DNA of 64,000 nucleotides, from positions 124,001 through 188,000 of the forward strand of contig NW_024468261.1 in assembly GCF_002104995.1 (NCBI RefSeq), in the 5' to 3' direction. Positions 54,396-64,000 of this stretch are shown piece by piece. A program made the translations under genes and the position numbers. Source of the stretch: Linderina pennispora (Eukaryota > Kickxellomycota > Kickxellomycetes > Kickxellales > Kickxellaceae). Every line of letters begins with the position of its first letter. Position 1 is the stretch's first letter. The notes under the pieces were generated by a model. The model was not told where the DNA came from. It searched no databases and saw nothing but the letters and a program-made list of their open reading frames with translations.

Positions 54396-56717
54396 TCACA
54401 AAAAGCCGCTACTTTTCTGGGCTCCGCCCAGCGGCGAGTAGTGGGTGAGCTTTGAGAACAGGGTCCGCTGCTTGGCCAGCGACGAGCCCGTGTCGCCCTT
54501 GGTCTTCTGCCGCAAGGAGTCGACAATGCTGCGCATCTGCGCCTTGTCGAGATCGTCGCGCTTGGACAGAATGTCCTCCACCAGGGCCAGCGGCAGATCC
54601 GGATACTGCTTCTTGAACGAAAAGAACTCCAGGAAGAACATGGCCGGCGCCGACTCGATCATCGACTGCACCACATTGACAATGTCCAGGGTGCGCGTCA
54701 CCGCCTCGGGGTCGATGCGCGTGCGGAAGTACTTTGCCAGCTGCGCCGTCTCGTGCTTGAGCCGCTCGGTGGTGCGTGTCTTGTAGAACCGCACCTTGAA
54801 CGACACGGCGTCGACGTAGCCGAGCGCCAGCCGCGACAATAGGTCCTGCATCAGGCGCTCGTACAGATACGGGTCCATGCGGTCGCGCAGGTCGACGTCG
54901 TAGTCGACAAACGTCTCAATCACCAGCTGCACCATGTCCTCGTGGTACCAGTCGGCCGTGTAGAACGCCGTGGTCACGCTCTGCAGGTCGTTGAAAATGA
55001 TGTCGGCCAGCGCGCCCGTGGCCGCCTCGGCAATGTCCATGAAAATGTCCATTGGTCTGGGAGAGCTCGCTGCGGAAGCGCTCCTGGTGCGCGCGCCCCA
55101 GTGTGCTGCCGACCTCCTCGCGGATGGTCTCTGCCTGCTCGACGCAGCGCAGGCTGTCGTTGCCCAGCGCCATGGCGTAGTCGACCAGGCCCTCGATGAC
55201 GTTCTCGTCCTTGATCTGCTTCTGCTTCTCGGCGTCAATGACCTCCTTCCACTGCTTGCTCATGTCCTGGAAGATCTTGTTGCATTCGGCCATCAGGTCG
55301 CATAGCAGCTTTGCGCGCTGCGACTCCACCACCAGCGCAATCTGCTGGTTTATAATCTCAAACAGGAATGATCGAGCCCTCCAGCACGTAGGTGCCGGCG
55401 TCCGAAATGTGCGGCGCGTCCTGCCGGTTGATGAACGTCGAGGTCTCGGAGCGCATCAGATTGACCACCCATTCACGCACCTTGTTGCGCACCAGGTCCA
55501 GGTATTCCTGCGCCAGCTGGTCCTCGCGGCCCTCCAGCAGCGCTGGCTTCAGCTGCTCGCGCGGAATGCCCAGGTCGCGGCCGCATTGCAGAGCTGTACT
55601 CGCGCACCCACCGCAGCAGCACCAGGATCGCGCCGCCGTCAAGGTCGCCCGTCGCCAGCCGGTTGGTGTTGGCCACAACCGCCTGGTGGTACTCTTCCAC
55701 ATACACGTCAAAGATGTAGTAGTTTGCGGGGAAGCCCGGCGCCACAGCCTCAGACACAAACGTCAACTCGTCGACGACAAGGCCAGTGGACCTCGGAAAT
55801 GCCCTCAAAGTCCTGCACCTCCTGCTCAAAGAACTCGTTGATGCGCTTGCTGACAAACGTGTGGATCAGGCTGAGCAGCTTCTTCTTGTATTGCTTGACC
55901 TTGCGGTCGGTCTTTGGCGCCTGCGCTAGCGTCTTGACGCTGGCGCTGCCCAGTAGAGACTGCCGCCGCGCCAGCCCTGCGCCTTCCCGCTCCCTCTCCT
56001 GCGTGCGGTCCGCTGCCTCCTCAACCTCAATGACCTTGAGCAGCTGGACGATGATGTTTGTGCGGTTACGCAGCGCCAGCTCAAACATGTTGCTTGGCAA
56101 CGTGCCACAGGAACTCCTCAAACTCTGCTACCAGCGCGTCCAGGCTGCCAAACATCTGTGCCAGCGTCTGCTGCGAATCGGCGTCGCTGGCGCCCGAGAA
56201 CCCCATTGCGCGGTTGCGGAAGTCCTCGAGCTTGTACAGCGAGTAGTGCAGGCGCAGGAAGGTTAAAGTCGGCCTGGTCAAAGTTGGTCTGCGCGTCCGT
56301 CAGCATGTGCCGCACGCTTGTGTACTGCTCGTGGAACTCGCTGAACTGCCGGTAGAACTCGTCGGTGCGCGCAAAGTTCCGGTTCACCATCGAGATCTTC
56401 TGGATCCGGTCAAAGTTTGTCAGGTAGCTCTGCGCGTCGTGGCAGAGCTGGTCGACCTTTTGCATGTCCGTTTTTACGCGTGTGATCTGCTCCTTTGTAG
56501 AATACAGGAGCTCCAGGCCCTCCTGCACGTCGTCGAATTGCCGCCGCACATCTGTGTTCAGCTGTGCGTCAATGAGGAACTTTTCCTGTGCTAGTTTGCG
56601 CCGCACATCGTCGGCCCTGTAAATGAGGTCGTCCGGATGACGCAGCAGCTTGGCCAAGCGCTGCACTGCGTACTGCTTGACATCCTTGTCGCCAAGCGAT
56701 TCCTCGAGTGTGGTCAT
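54396..56717 (-). CDS. SEC6: exocyst subunit SEC6 (several frameshifts)
   Basis: Starts MTTLEESLGDKDVKQYAVQR at 56717. The Sec6 signature YLTNFDRIQKISMVNRNFAR follows at about residues 95-115, with coiled-coil sequence before it. Later Sec6-type segments include LVVDELTFVSEAVAPGFPAN, YYIFDVYVEEYHQAVVA, EYLDLVRNKVREWVVNLMRS and ALADIIFNDLQSVTTAFYTA. The C-terminal helical bundle ends SPLGGAQKSSGFL. Read through, it has about 770 residues, the family's usual size. Sec6 is a core exocyst subunit tethering secretory vesicles to the plasma membrane. Six single-base frame changes are evident, near 56265, 56105, 55785, 55590, 55370 and 55050. No in-frame stop arises otherwise. Confidence 0.85.
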
Positions 56718-56882
56718 AATTAGTGTACGAATGAAGGGTTGAGAGCTGAGTTGAAATGCGTTTTCTGCAACAGCAGGCATGTCACCATGCCAAAGAGTGC
56801 CTACGTCTGCACCACTTGTAAAATCAAGAAATTATATACACTTCAGCTTTGCTGCGAAATGCGATATCCAGCTTTCGAGGTT

Positions 56883-58635
56883 TTATTCGATACTGCGTGC
56901 CTGAGGATACTTTTGGTAGTACTGTGCCAGCGTTGTCTTCTCGACCACCGTTGCTGTCAGCGATGCCGACGTTGCCGAGTCAATGGCGACTCTCAGGTAC
57001 TCGCCGATCTTTGGCTCGATGCCATCGGGAATCTGCAAAAACACCTTGTGCGCGTAGTCGTCTGAGCCATACGGCCGCCCGTGCTTCTTGGTCAGGCCCT
57101 CATACAGCACCAGCCCCTGGGTTCCAACATACCGCTGGTTCTTGGCCTGCGCCTGCCGGTGGAACATGTCGATGATCTCCTGTAGCCTCCTGCCCTTGAC
57201 GTCGGCCGGAACATCGTCCTTGAACTTGCGGTGCGCGTGGGTGCGCTCACGCATGCTGTACGCGAACATAAAAGCCGCATCGAACTTGATCGTCTCCATC
57301 ATCGACACTGTGTCTCTGTGCTCTTGCTCCGTCTCGCCGCAGAACCCGGCAATCACATCTGTGCTGAACGTCACATCGGGGATGACCTTGCGGATGTGTG
57401 CTGCCAACTCAATGAAGGCGTCTCGGGAGTATCCGCGCCGCATGCGCTCCAGACATGCTGTGCTGCCGGACTGCAGCGGCAGGTGGATGTTGCGGACACA
57501 CATTCGGGTTGTCACGGATTACGTGCAATAGCTCGTCGGGGAAATCCTTCGGGTGCGGCGACGTGAACCGCACGCGCATCTCAGGATCCACCTGCGCAAC
57601 GCGATGCAGCAGCTCGGCAAACCGCCTGCCGCCCTCCTTGCGCTTATAGATGGTCTTGAAGCCGCGGCTCAGGTCGGCGCCGAACCCCTCGGTCTCAAAC
57701 TCTGTGCTCTCGCTCGTGTCCCGGTATGAATTTACGTTCTGGCCCAGCAGCGTGACCTCGCGGATGCCCTGGCTGCTGAGGGTCTTGACCTCCTCGACAA
57801 TCGAGTCGATGTTGCGGCTGCGCTCGTTGCCGCGCGTAAACGGTACGATGCAGAAGCTGCACATGTTGTTGCATCCACGCATAACGCTCAAATGCACGCT
57901 GATTTTGTTCTCGTCTAGGCGCACCGGAGTGATATCCGCGTATGTCTCGTCCGCCGACAGCATTACATTGGCGACGCCGTCCGCCGACATTGCCCGCAGC
58001 GACAGGAGGCGCGGGAGGGACCGGTAGCCGTCGGGGCCGCAGACCACATCAACAAGCTTGTCGGACTCCAGAAGCTTCTCCTTCAGGCGCTCAGCCATGC
58101 ACCCGAGCACACCGACCATGGGCGCACGGTCCGGCCGCGACTTTGTCTTTAGCGATTTCAAATGCGACAGCCGGCTCCAGATCCGGTCCTCGGCCTTTTC
58201 GCGGATGGCGCAGGTCATCAGGAATATCACATCGGCGTCGTCTAGCGAGTGCGTGCGGTGGTACCCGGCCTTGTTCAGCACTGCCATGAGGATCTCTGTA
58301 TCGTTGACGTTCATCTGGCAGCCATACACCTCGACATAGTACTTGCGCCCTTCGCCCCAGTCTTGCACCGGCAGGTACGGCAGATCCTCGGGTGTGGCTT
58401 TGGAGAGATCGGCTTGCTGGTCAGGCAGCGACTGCGCCAAAAAGTGCTGCAGGGAAGGGCCAGTGCGGTTGTTGAACACCAGGTGCTTGCGCTTGGCCTT
58501 GCTTGTGGCCGTGGTCTTTGCTGATGCTGATGATGCTGCTGCTGATGCCGCATAGCCCCGCCGAGCCAGTGTCTGGAATCCCGTGGTGCGGCTCAACCGC
58601 CAAGCCCTTCCAGCAATCGTGGACCCAGTAGCCAT
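56883..58635 (-). CDS. mitochondrial tRNA methylthiotransferase, CDK5RAP1/MiaB family (one frameshift)
   Basis: A radical-SAM enzyme that adds a methylthio group to i6A37 of tRNAs. N-terminal mitochondrial-type leader (MATGSTIAGRAWRLSRTTGF). The N-terminal cluster cysteines are in YGCQMNVNDTEIL, MTCAIREKAEDRIW and GCMAERLKEKL. The radical-SAM Cx3Cx2C is in MRGCNNMCSFCIVPFTRGNE. GQNVNSYRD and LPLQSGSTACLERMRRGYSR are family-typical. A C-terminal TRAM domain ends the protein. A one-base shift near 57500 (around NPNVC-RNIHLPLQ) splits the frame. About 575 residues if continuous, matching CDK5RAP1. The RFC1 gene starts 345 bp away in the opposite direction. Confidence 0.9.
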
Positions 58636-58980
58636 TATGTGCGCTAACAAAAAAAAAAAGATATATGCTGTCGAAAGAAGCAGCCAAGAGTGCAGGATCG
58701 GACGGTTTGCGCATTATCGTAAAGCGTGGCATCAAGAAATCGCCTGGTAAAAATCTCATCAGCTGCTTGATTTCATTAAATCCAGATGCCGATTAAATCT
58801 CGGATCTGGTGAATGCGCAGCCCACTCGCGTCGGGTGCCCTACGCGTCGTCGCGGCTTTAATGCTGCCAGCGCTTTCCCTCACTCCTTCTCTGCCTCTGG
58901 CACGTCTTTTTCTGCTCTATTCTTTTCCTTCCTGCTTAAATTCAACCAAGCCAATACTGTATTTCGACGACTCCAGAGGA

Positions 58981-61900
58981 ATGGCGCCCAATTCGTCAAG
59001 GTAATAATGCATTTGGAATGTGGCGTGCGGGCGACATCGTGCAAACTCCCTTTGTTCTAAAACTGCACTTTCGGCTGTCTAGAGGTACGAAGCGTAGGGA
59101 CTCGTCGCGATATGACGACGAGGTTGACCCTGCGGGCTTTTTCCAGGAAACTAGCGGACCCTCGAAGGCGCGCAAGATCAGCAAGCCCAGCACCTCTGCG
59201 GGCTCCAGCGTCTCCGTCCACGACGCACATGAGCTCGGCTATGTGCCGAAGCGCTCCCAGAAGGAAGTGCGCAGTGCTGCTGCCCATGGTCGTCTCACAG
59301 GGTCAAACCCCACCGACCCGTCGCTTCAGATCCCCGAAGGAGCCCCCAACTGTCTGGAGGGCAAAAAGTTTGTAATCACCGGTAACCTGCCAGGCTTAGT
59401 CGCGCGAGGATGCAGAGGACCTAATCAAGCGGTACGGCGGACAGGTTGTTGGTTCGGTGAGCAAGAGGACGTCGTTTTTGGATTGTTGGTACCGAGCCCG
59501 GCGCCACCAAGGTCAACAAGGCTAAGGCCGTGGGCACACCAGTGCTGTACTTGGACAGCCTTCTTGAGATGGTTCGCGAGTCAAGGCAGACACAGGATGA
59601 GGAGGAGGAGGCAGCTGGCGGACACTCCGACTAGTGCCGATGAGGATGAGATGGAGGTCGATGAAGAGAAGGTTATTGGGTTCCCGGCCAGCGATATGCC
59701 GACTCTGAGCAAGAAGACCTTCAACTACTCCAAGATGAAGGCTGGTAATGCCGCGCTGAACCCGGGCTCGAAGGAGGTCCCTGCGGGTCGGCCAGGGTGC
59801 TTTGAGGGAATGACGTTTGTGGTCACTGGCAACCTTGAGTCGCTGAGCCGCGAGGAGATGGAGGATTTGATCAAGAGCTACGGCGGACGTGTGACCAAGA
59901 ATGTCAGCAGTAAGACCAGCTACCTGGTTGTTGGTGAGGAGCCAGGGCCAAGCAAAGTCGAGAAGGCCAAGGTGTTCAAGACGTGGTGCCTGAGTGAGGA
60001 CGATGTGCTGGAGCTGATCCGTGCGTCAAACCCTGATGCTGCAAAGACTGCGGGTAAGCCTGCCGCAGCGGATGGACCATGCGCCCGCCGTAAAGTCTGA
60101 GACCAGCTTCAGCGAGCCAGAGGCCATCGATATGGCTGATGAGCCTAATGTGAAGACTGAGCCTGGCGTGGGCACCAAGACCGGCTGAGAAACCGAAGCC
60201 AAGTGCGCCTGCAGGCAGGGGAGCAAGCAGCAGTGCTAGCAAGGGCAAGGAGCGCATTACCTGCAGCCTTCCTGTGCCGGGTGTGGCCAGGACTCCAGCA
60301 AACTCGGAGCTGTGGACAGACAAGTACAAGCCCAAGAGCCTGGATGACCTGTGTGGCCACAAGACGCAGGCGCAGGAACTCATCAAGTGGCTTGGAAAAT
60401 GGGCCGAGGGGTATATCACTGATCCTCGCGCTGTCCTGATCTCTGGGCCGCCCGGAATCGGCAAGACCACCGTCGCCCATCTGGCGTCGAAGATAGCCGG
60501 ATTCGACGTGCTTGAGCTCAACGCCTCGGAGCAGCGCAACAAGAAATCCCTGCAGGAGGCCCTAGGCCCAGCGATCGGCAACCGCAGCATCCGCGAGTTC
60601 GACCAGCATGCGCTGAGCAAGCTCGAGCACGACAATGATGAGCTGAACCCGGCGGACAAGAAGGCAGCCGGACAAAGCGGCAGGAAGAAGCTGGTCATCA
60701 TCATGGACGAGGTTGATGGCATGTCGGGCGGTGACCGTGGCGGCAACGCCGAGCTGATCCAGCTCATCAAGCGCACCAAGGTCCCCATCATTTGCATCTG
60801 CAACGACCGCAGCTCACCCAAGGTGCGCACGCTGGCCAACTACTGCAATGACATGAAGTTCCGGCGGCCGTCAGCGGCGCAGATGCAAGGGCGGATGAAG
60901 GCCATTGCCAAGAGGGAGAATCTGCAGGTTGAGGATAACGCGCTGCAGCAGCTGGTGGCGTCGACGCAGAACGACATCCGCCAGATCATCAACCTGCTGT
61001 CGAGCTACGCGCTCAAGAGCTCGTCCATGTCGTACCTCGACGGCAAGGCGTACGCAGCCATGAACAAGAAGGAAGTGGCTGTCGGCCCGTTCGACATCAT
61101 TGGCAAGTATCTCAACGGCGGTGAGAACATGAACATGTCGTTTGCCGACAAGATCGACCTGTATTACCAACGACTTTTCGATCACCCCGCTGTTTGTCCA
61201 GGAGAACTACATTGACAACACGCCAAACACTGCGCGCACTGGCTCCAAGTCGCAGAAGGAGCTTGACCTGAGTACGCTAGACTGCCTGGCTGAGGCATCT
61301 GACTACATCTCGCAGGCGGATGTCGTCGACAGCAAGATCCGGGGATCGCAGCAGTGGGGCCTGATGCCGCTGCATTCTGTGATGTCATGTGTGGGGCCGG
61401 CGTACCATATGCGCGGGTCTCACAACGGCATGTACAGGTTCCCCGGCTGGCTTGGTCAGAACTCGAAGGGCGCCAAGACAGCGCGCCTGCTGCGCGAGAT
61501 CCAGGGCAACATGCGGCTGCGTGTGTCTGTCGACAAGACCGAGATCCGCAAGTCGTACATCCCGGCCATGGTGCCAGAGCTGACGCAGCCATTGATTGAC
61601 AAGCACATCGACGGCGCCGATGCGGTTATTGAGATCATGGACCACTACTATCTGAACAAGGACAACTGGGACAGCATGCTGGAGCTGCACCTCCACGGCA
61701 CCGCAATCCTGAAGCAAATCCCGGCGCCGGTGAAGTCGTCGTTTACGCGCGAGTACAACAAGAGATCGCACCCGATCGCGTTCCAGTCGCATGCAGGAGC
61801 GTCGGCAGCCCGGGCTGCAGCATCAGCAGCCGCCATCAAGCCTGACGACGAGGGCATTGTCGACGATGATATGGTGGAGGTTGATGACGACGAAGACGAC

Positions 61901-62038
61901 AGCGGCAGCGACGAGGATGTGGCTAACGACAAGCTGATCAAGCCGGCCAAGGCCAAGGGAAAGAGAAAGGCGCCGGCTGCGAGCAAGGCGTCGTCGTCCA
62001 AGAGAAAGACACCGGCCAAGTCCAAGGCCCGGAAGTGA
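58981..62038 (+). CDS. RFC1: replication factor C large subunit RFC1, with two BRCT domains (frameshifted)
   Basis: Tiny first exon 58981-59000 (MAPNSSR), an 82-nt intron (59001-59082), then one long exon. Two BRCT domains are seen: CLEGKKFVITGNLPGL...DLIKRYGGQVVGSVSKRTSF (about 59355-59600) and CFEGMTFVVTGNLESLSREE...KTSYLVVGEEPG (about 59800-60030). AAA+ core: ELWTDKYKPKSLDDLCGH, Walker A SGPPGIGKTTVAH, Walker B IIMDEVDGM and sensor CICNDR. The C-terminal RFC1 domain (GLMPLHSVMSCVGPAYHMRG, LRLRVSVDKTEI-like) and a Lys/Ala-rich tail follow. About six frame changes (near 59398, 59480, 59620, 60085, 60187 and 61168) interrupt it. It loads PCNA with the small RFC subunits. Confidence 0.88.
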
Positions 62039-62610
62039 ACGTAGCGCTGACTAGATAGTTGAAGCATGCTTGTCGCACTTTGTCGCATTTTTAATTTTAG
62101 CGTCTCTGCAACCCTGTCGGCGACACGCTGCTATTGACGGACTCGGCGATTGTCGGCTAGGCGCGGTTCCCAAATCGGCCAAGAACCGCAGGTTTTTTGG
62201 TCGGAGAAAGGCAAGTCGCCTACTTTTTTTTGTCCGCACCAGCGCCAGTGCCAACCGCACGCGTTTTGTGCTTGACCCCAGAAAGGAGCGAGGAATGGTG
62301 GACCGGGTTCCCTGCCTCTTGTTCTTCTTTGTGGTTTCTCTATTTCAATTAAATTCAGCTCTCTTTTTTCGACACCAGCGTAGCAAAACTCTCGTGTGGT
62401 TTCCTACCTTTCCCCTTGATTTACGACACCCACTCTCTTTCTTCACGAATCGGATATCCTCTCGTTTTCTGTGCCAACAACCTCCTCCTTTCTCCCCCGT
62501 TCGAGAGGGCACCGACACTTTCACTTCATACTCACTTTTCCCTCTTTCTTCCGCCCACAGCTATTTCAACCACTTTATTATAACGAGCACCGCACACGAG
62601 CCTTAACCTT
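62039..62610. promoter_or_regulatory. intergenic region upstream of the right-edge gene
   Basis: A strongly pyrimidine-rich stretch (about 62310-62580) precedes the ATG cluster at 62611, typical of a fungal promoter and leader. The 178-codon open frame here is Ser/Phe/Pro-rich from the T/C bias and is not considered a gene. Confidence 0.4.
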
Positions 62611-64000
62611 ATGATGATGATGATGATGGAAGCACCGTCGTCGACACTCATCGTGTGCGTGTCCCTGGGCGTCATTGCGATCGTGACGCTGCTGATTACT
62701 GGCGTATTGCTGCTGCTCCGGCGTAGCCAGCACAAGAGCCCGCAGGGTAAGTTCTAGCTTGCGAGTACAGATAGGGCCTTCAATTAGTTGCTGTTGCCGC
62801 ATGGCATAATGGAGGCAAGCCCACGCCTAAGCCACAGCGGGCATGAATGGTCTCCTCCCTCGCCTCGTTGCCCCCTCCCCAGACGCTGTTAAACTGAGAT
62901 CCTTGCATAGTTGCCACTATGCCCTGGGGAAGAGGCATTGCGGGCTGGGGGACCATGCCTTAATTCGCGTGCCGGCCCTACTGCGCTATTGCAGACAGTA
63001 TTCTGCGCAAATGCTTTTCAGCAACGCGGGCGGTGTCGTCAAAACAGGCTACTGCTGTCATTGAAAGGAAAAGCTGGGGGAGGAGCACGGCTGGCACTAA
63101 AAAATTTCACTGCTGTAGACGACCTGGAGCAGGGCACGGAGAATAGCAGCGAGCGGCAGCCGCTGCTGAATGACGCGTCGATTCGGACGCGGTACGCACA
63201 GGACTCGAACGAGTTTGCGAGGCCGTTCATTGTGCGCGAGGGCGGACTGTCGCCGAACGCCGGGTCGACAGCCATTGGCAGCGCAATGGGGTTCAGTCCC
63301 GTCGAGAATGTAGTGACGATTGTGCCCAGCGACTCGTCGGATTCAGAGTCGAGCGCTGACTCGTGCTCAACCGCGCCAAACTCTGGCAATGGTAAGTTGC
63401 CAAAAAAAAAAAAAACGATTTTCCAGTGCTCCTTTGGGGGAGCTGGCCGTGGATCGGGATACATCCAGACACTTTGCATTGAAATGCGACTTTGTTGTAG
63501 CAGCAGAGGATGCACACGCTGGGATCGCCACGAAGCCAGCTGAGACACCCAGCGTCGTCGTGGACGAGGTTGCCGAGCCCATGCAGGAGGCAAAGAGGGA
63601 CGAGAATGTGTCTGCGCAGGACTCTGGCAGCGAGGCGGTGGCGAGTGAAAGCGTGGTCCTACCCCGCAGCACCGCCATCGGCGAGCCCAGAGCGGCGCCC
63701 ATGCCAGTACACACACGGTTTTCATTTACGCAGCTGTCCGAGTCCGAGGACACCGACATGACCACCGATGATGACGAGGAGAAGCCAGCAACGAGGACGT
63801 TTGCTGATGTGACCGCGAAGCGGCTGGGCAGGCGCGAGCCGTCGCAGAGCTCGGGCGACACTGCGGTGATGTCAGGTAAGGCTGGTCCGCAGAGCACGGC
63901 GCAGGGCCCACGGCAGCGGGGATTCACGCTGAACGCACAGGCCAAGGCATTTCGTGCCGAACAAGCTGCGGCACAGCTCGGGATCGGTCAGCCGGGTGAC
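62611..64000 (+). CDS. unidentified single-pass membrane protein, 5' part (runs off the window)
   Basis: Exons 62611-62746, 63119-63391 and 63501 to at least 64000, joined by GT-AG introns that keep frame (372 and 109 nt, GTAAGT donors). The protein starts with six consecutive Met codons, then one strong membrane segment (TLIVCVSLGVIAIVTLLITG, followed by VLLLLRRSQHKS). A long, acidic, Ser/Glu/Asp-rich region follows, with few hydrophobics (NSSERQPLLNDASIRTRYAQ, SDSSDSESSADS). The basic residues after the membrane segment suggest the long part is cytoplasmic. The PLLND motif resembles a dileucine sorting signal (ERQPLL), which could direct it to vacuole or endosome; that is inference. No known domain is visible in the part present. 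Confidence 0.62.

Noticed and set aside
62070-62606. 178-codon plus-strand frame before the right-edge gene
   Set aside because: Its Ser/Phe/Leu/Pro content comes from a pyrimidine-rich leader; the real start with a membrane segment lies just downstream at 62611.

Overview
This 64 kb window is nuclear DNA of a fungus. It carries housekeeping genes with fungal-type architecture: SDO1, ISY1, hexokinase, RRP17, ALG2, GID5/ARMC8, MEF1, RPL10, NKAP, MGE1, PRE8, MSF1, cyclin L, a PMC1-type Ca2+-ATPase, SEC6, a mitochondrial MiaB and RFC1. Genes are compact and GC-rich. Introns are few and short (mostly 60-200 nt, GTAAGT-type donors), except in the five-exon SET/NAP gene. Neighbouring genes are often only 10-60 bp apart at convergent 3' ends and about 200-350 bp apart at divergent starts. 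This fits an early-diverging, intron-poor lineage such as Kickxellomycotina, but that placement is inferred from style and not shown by any marker.

Layout. 0.8-13.6 kb: ribosome maturation, splicing and ERAD genes, a tandem pair of peroxisomal dienoyl-CoA isomerases, hexokinase, RRP17, an NmrA/isoflavone-reductase-like gene and a CWC2/RBM22-type splicing factor. 13.9-24 kb: an accessory block with two paralogous OrsD-like zinc-finger genes, an MFS monocarboxylate-type transporter and a 3.2 kb Fanzor (eukaryotic TnpB-type RNA-guided nuclease) element. 24.5-30.8 kb: ALG2, GID5/ARMC8, mitochondrial EF-G. 31.3-36.1 kb: a scrambled MFS pseudogene, the SET/NAP gene, RPL10 and a short deletion derivative of the same Fanzor element. 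36.1-45.6 kb: a Kex2-site secreted protein, NKAP, MGE1, PRE8, a membrane-anchored ubiquitin protease, mitochondrial PheRS and cyclin L. 45.6-50.6 kb: AT-rich, essentially gene-free. 50.6-62 kb: Ca2+-ATPase, SEC6, CDK5RAP1/MiaB and RFC1, all interrupted by single-base frameshifts. The last 1.4 kb holds the 5' part of an unidentified single-pass membrane protein.

The main discovery is the Fanzor system. One nearly complete copy (20483-23696, minus strand) keeps all three RuvC acidic residues and the zinc-finger cysteines but carries two frameshifts and two in-frame stops. A second, 0.85 kb copy (35201-36053, plus strand) has lost most of the coding sequence but keeps both ends. The non-coding 3' terminal ~100 nt is far better conserved between the copies than the coding sequence and includes a 51-nt identical block. 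That is the pattern expected of the element-end guide (omega) RNA. Comparing the two copies fixes the right boundary and localises the left one.

Reading caution: about 20 single-nucleotide frameshifts occur between 50.6 and 61.2 kb against about five in the first 50 kb. They interrupt otherwise well-conserved essential genes, so consensus error in that segment is likelier than true gene loss.
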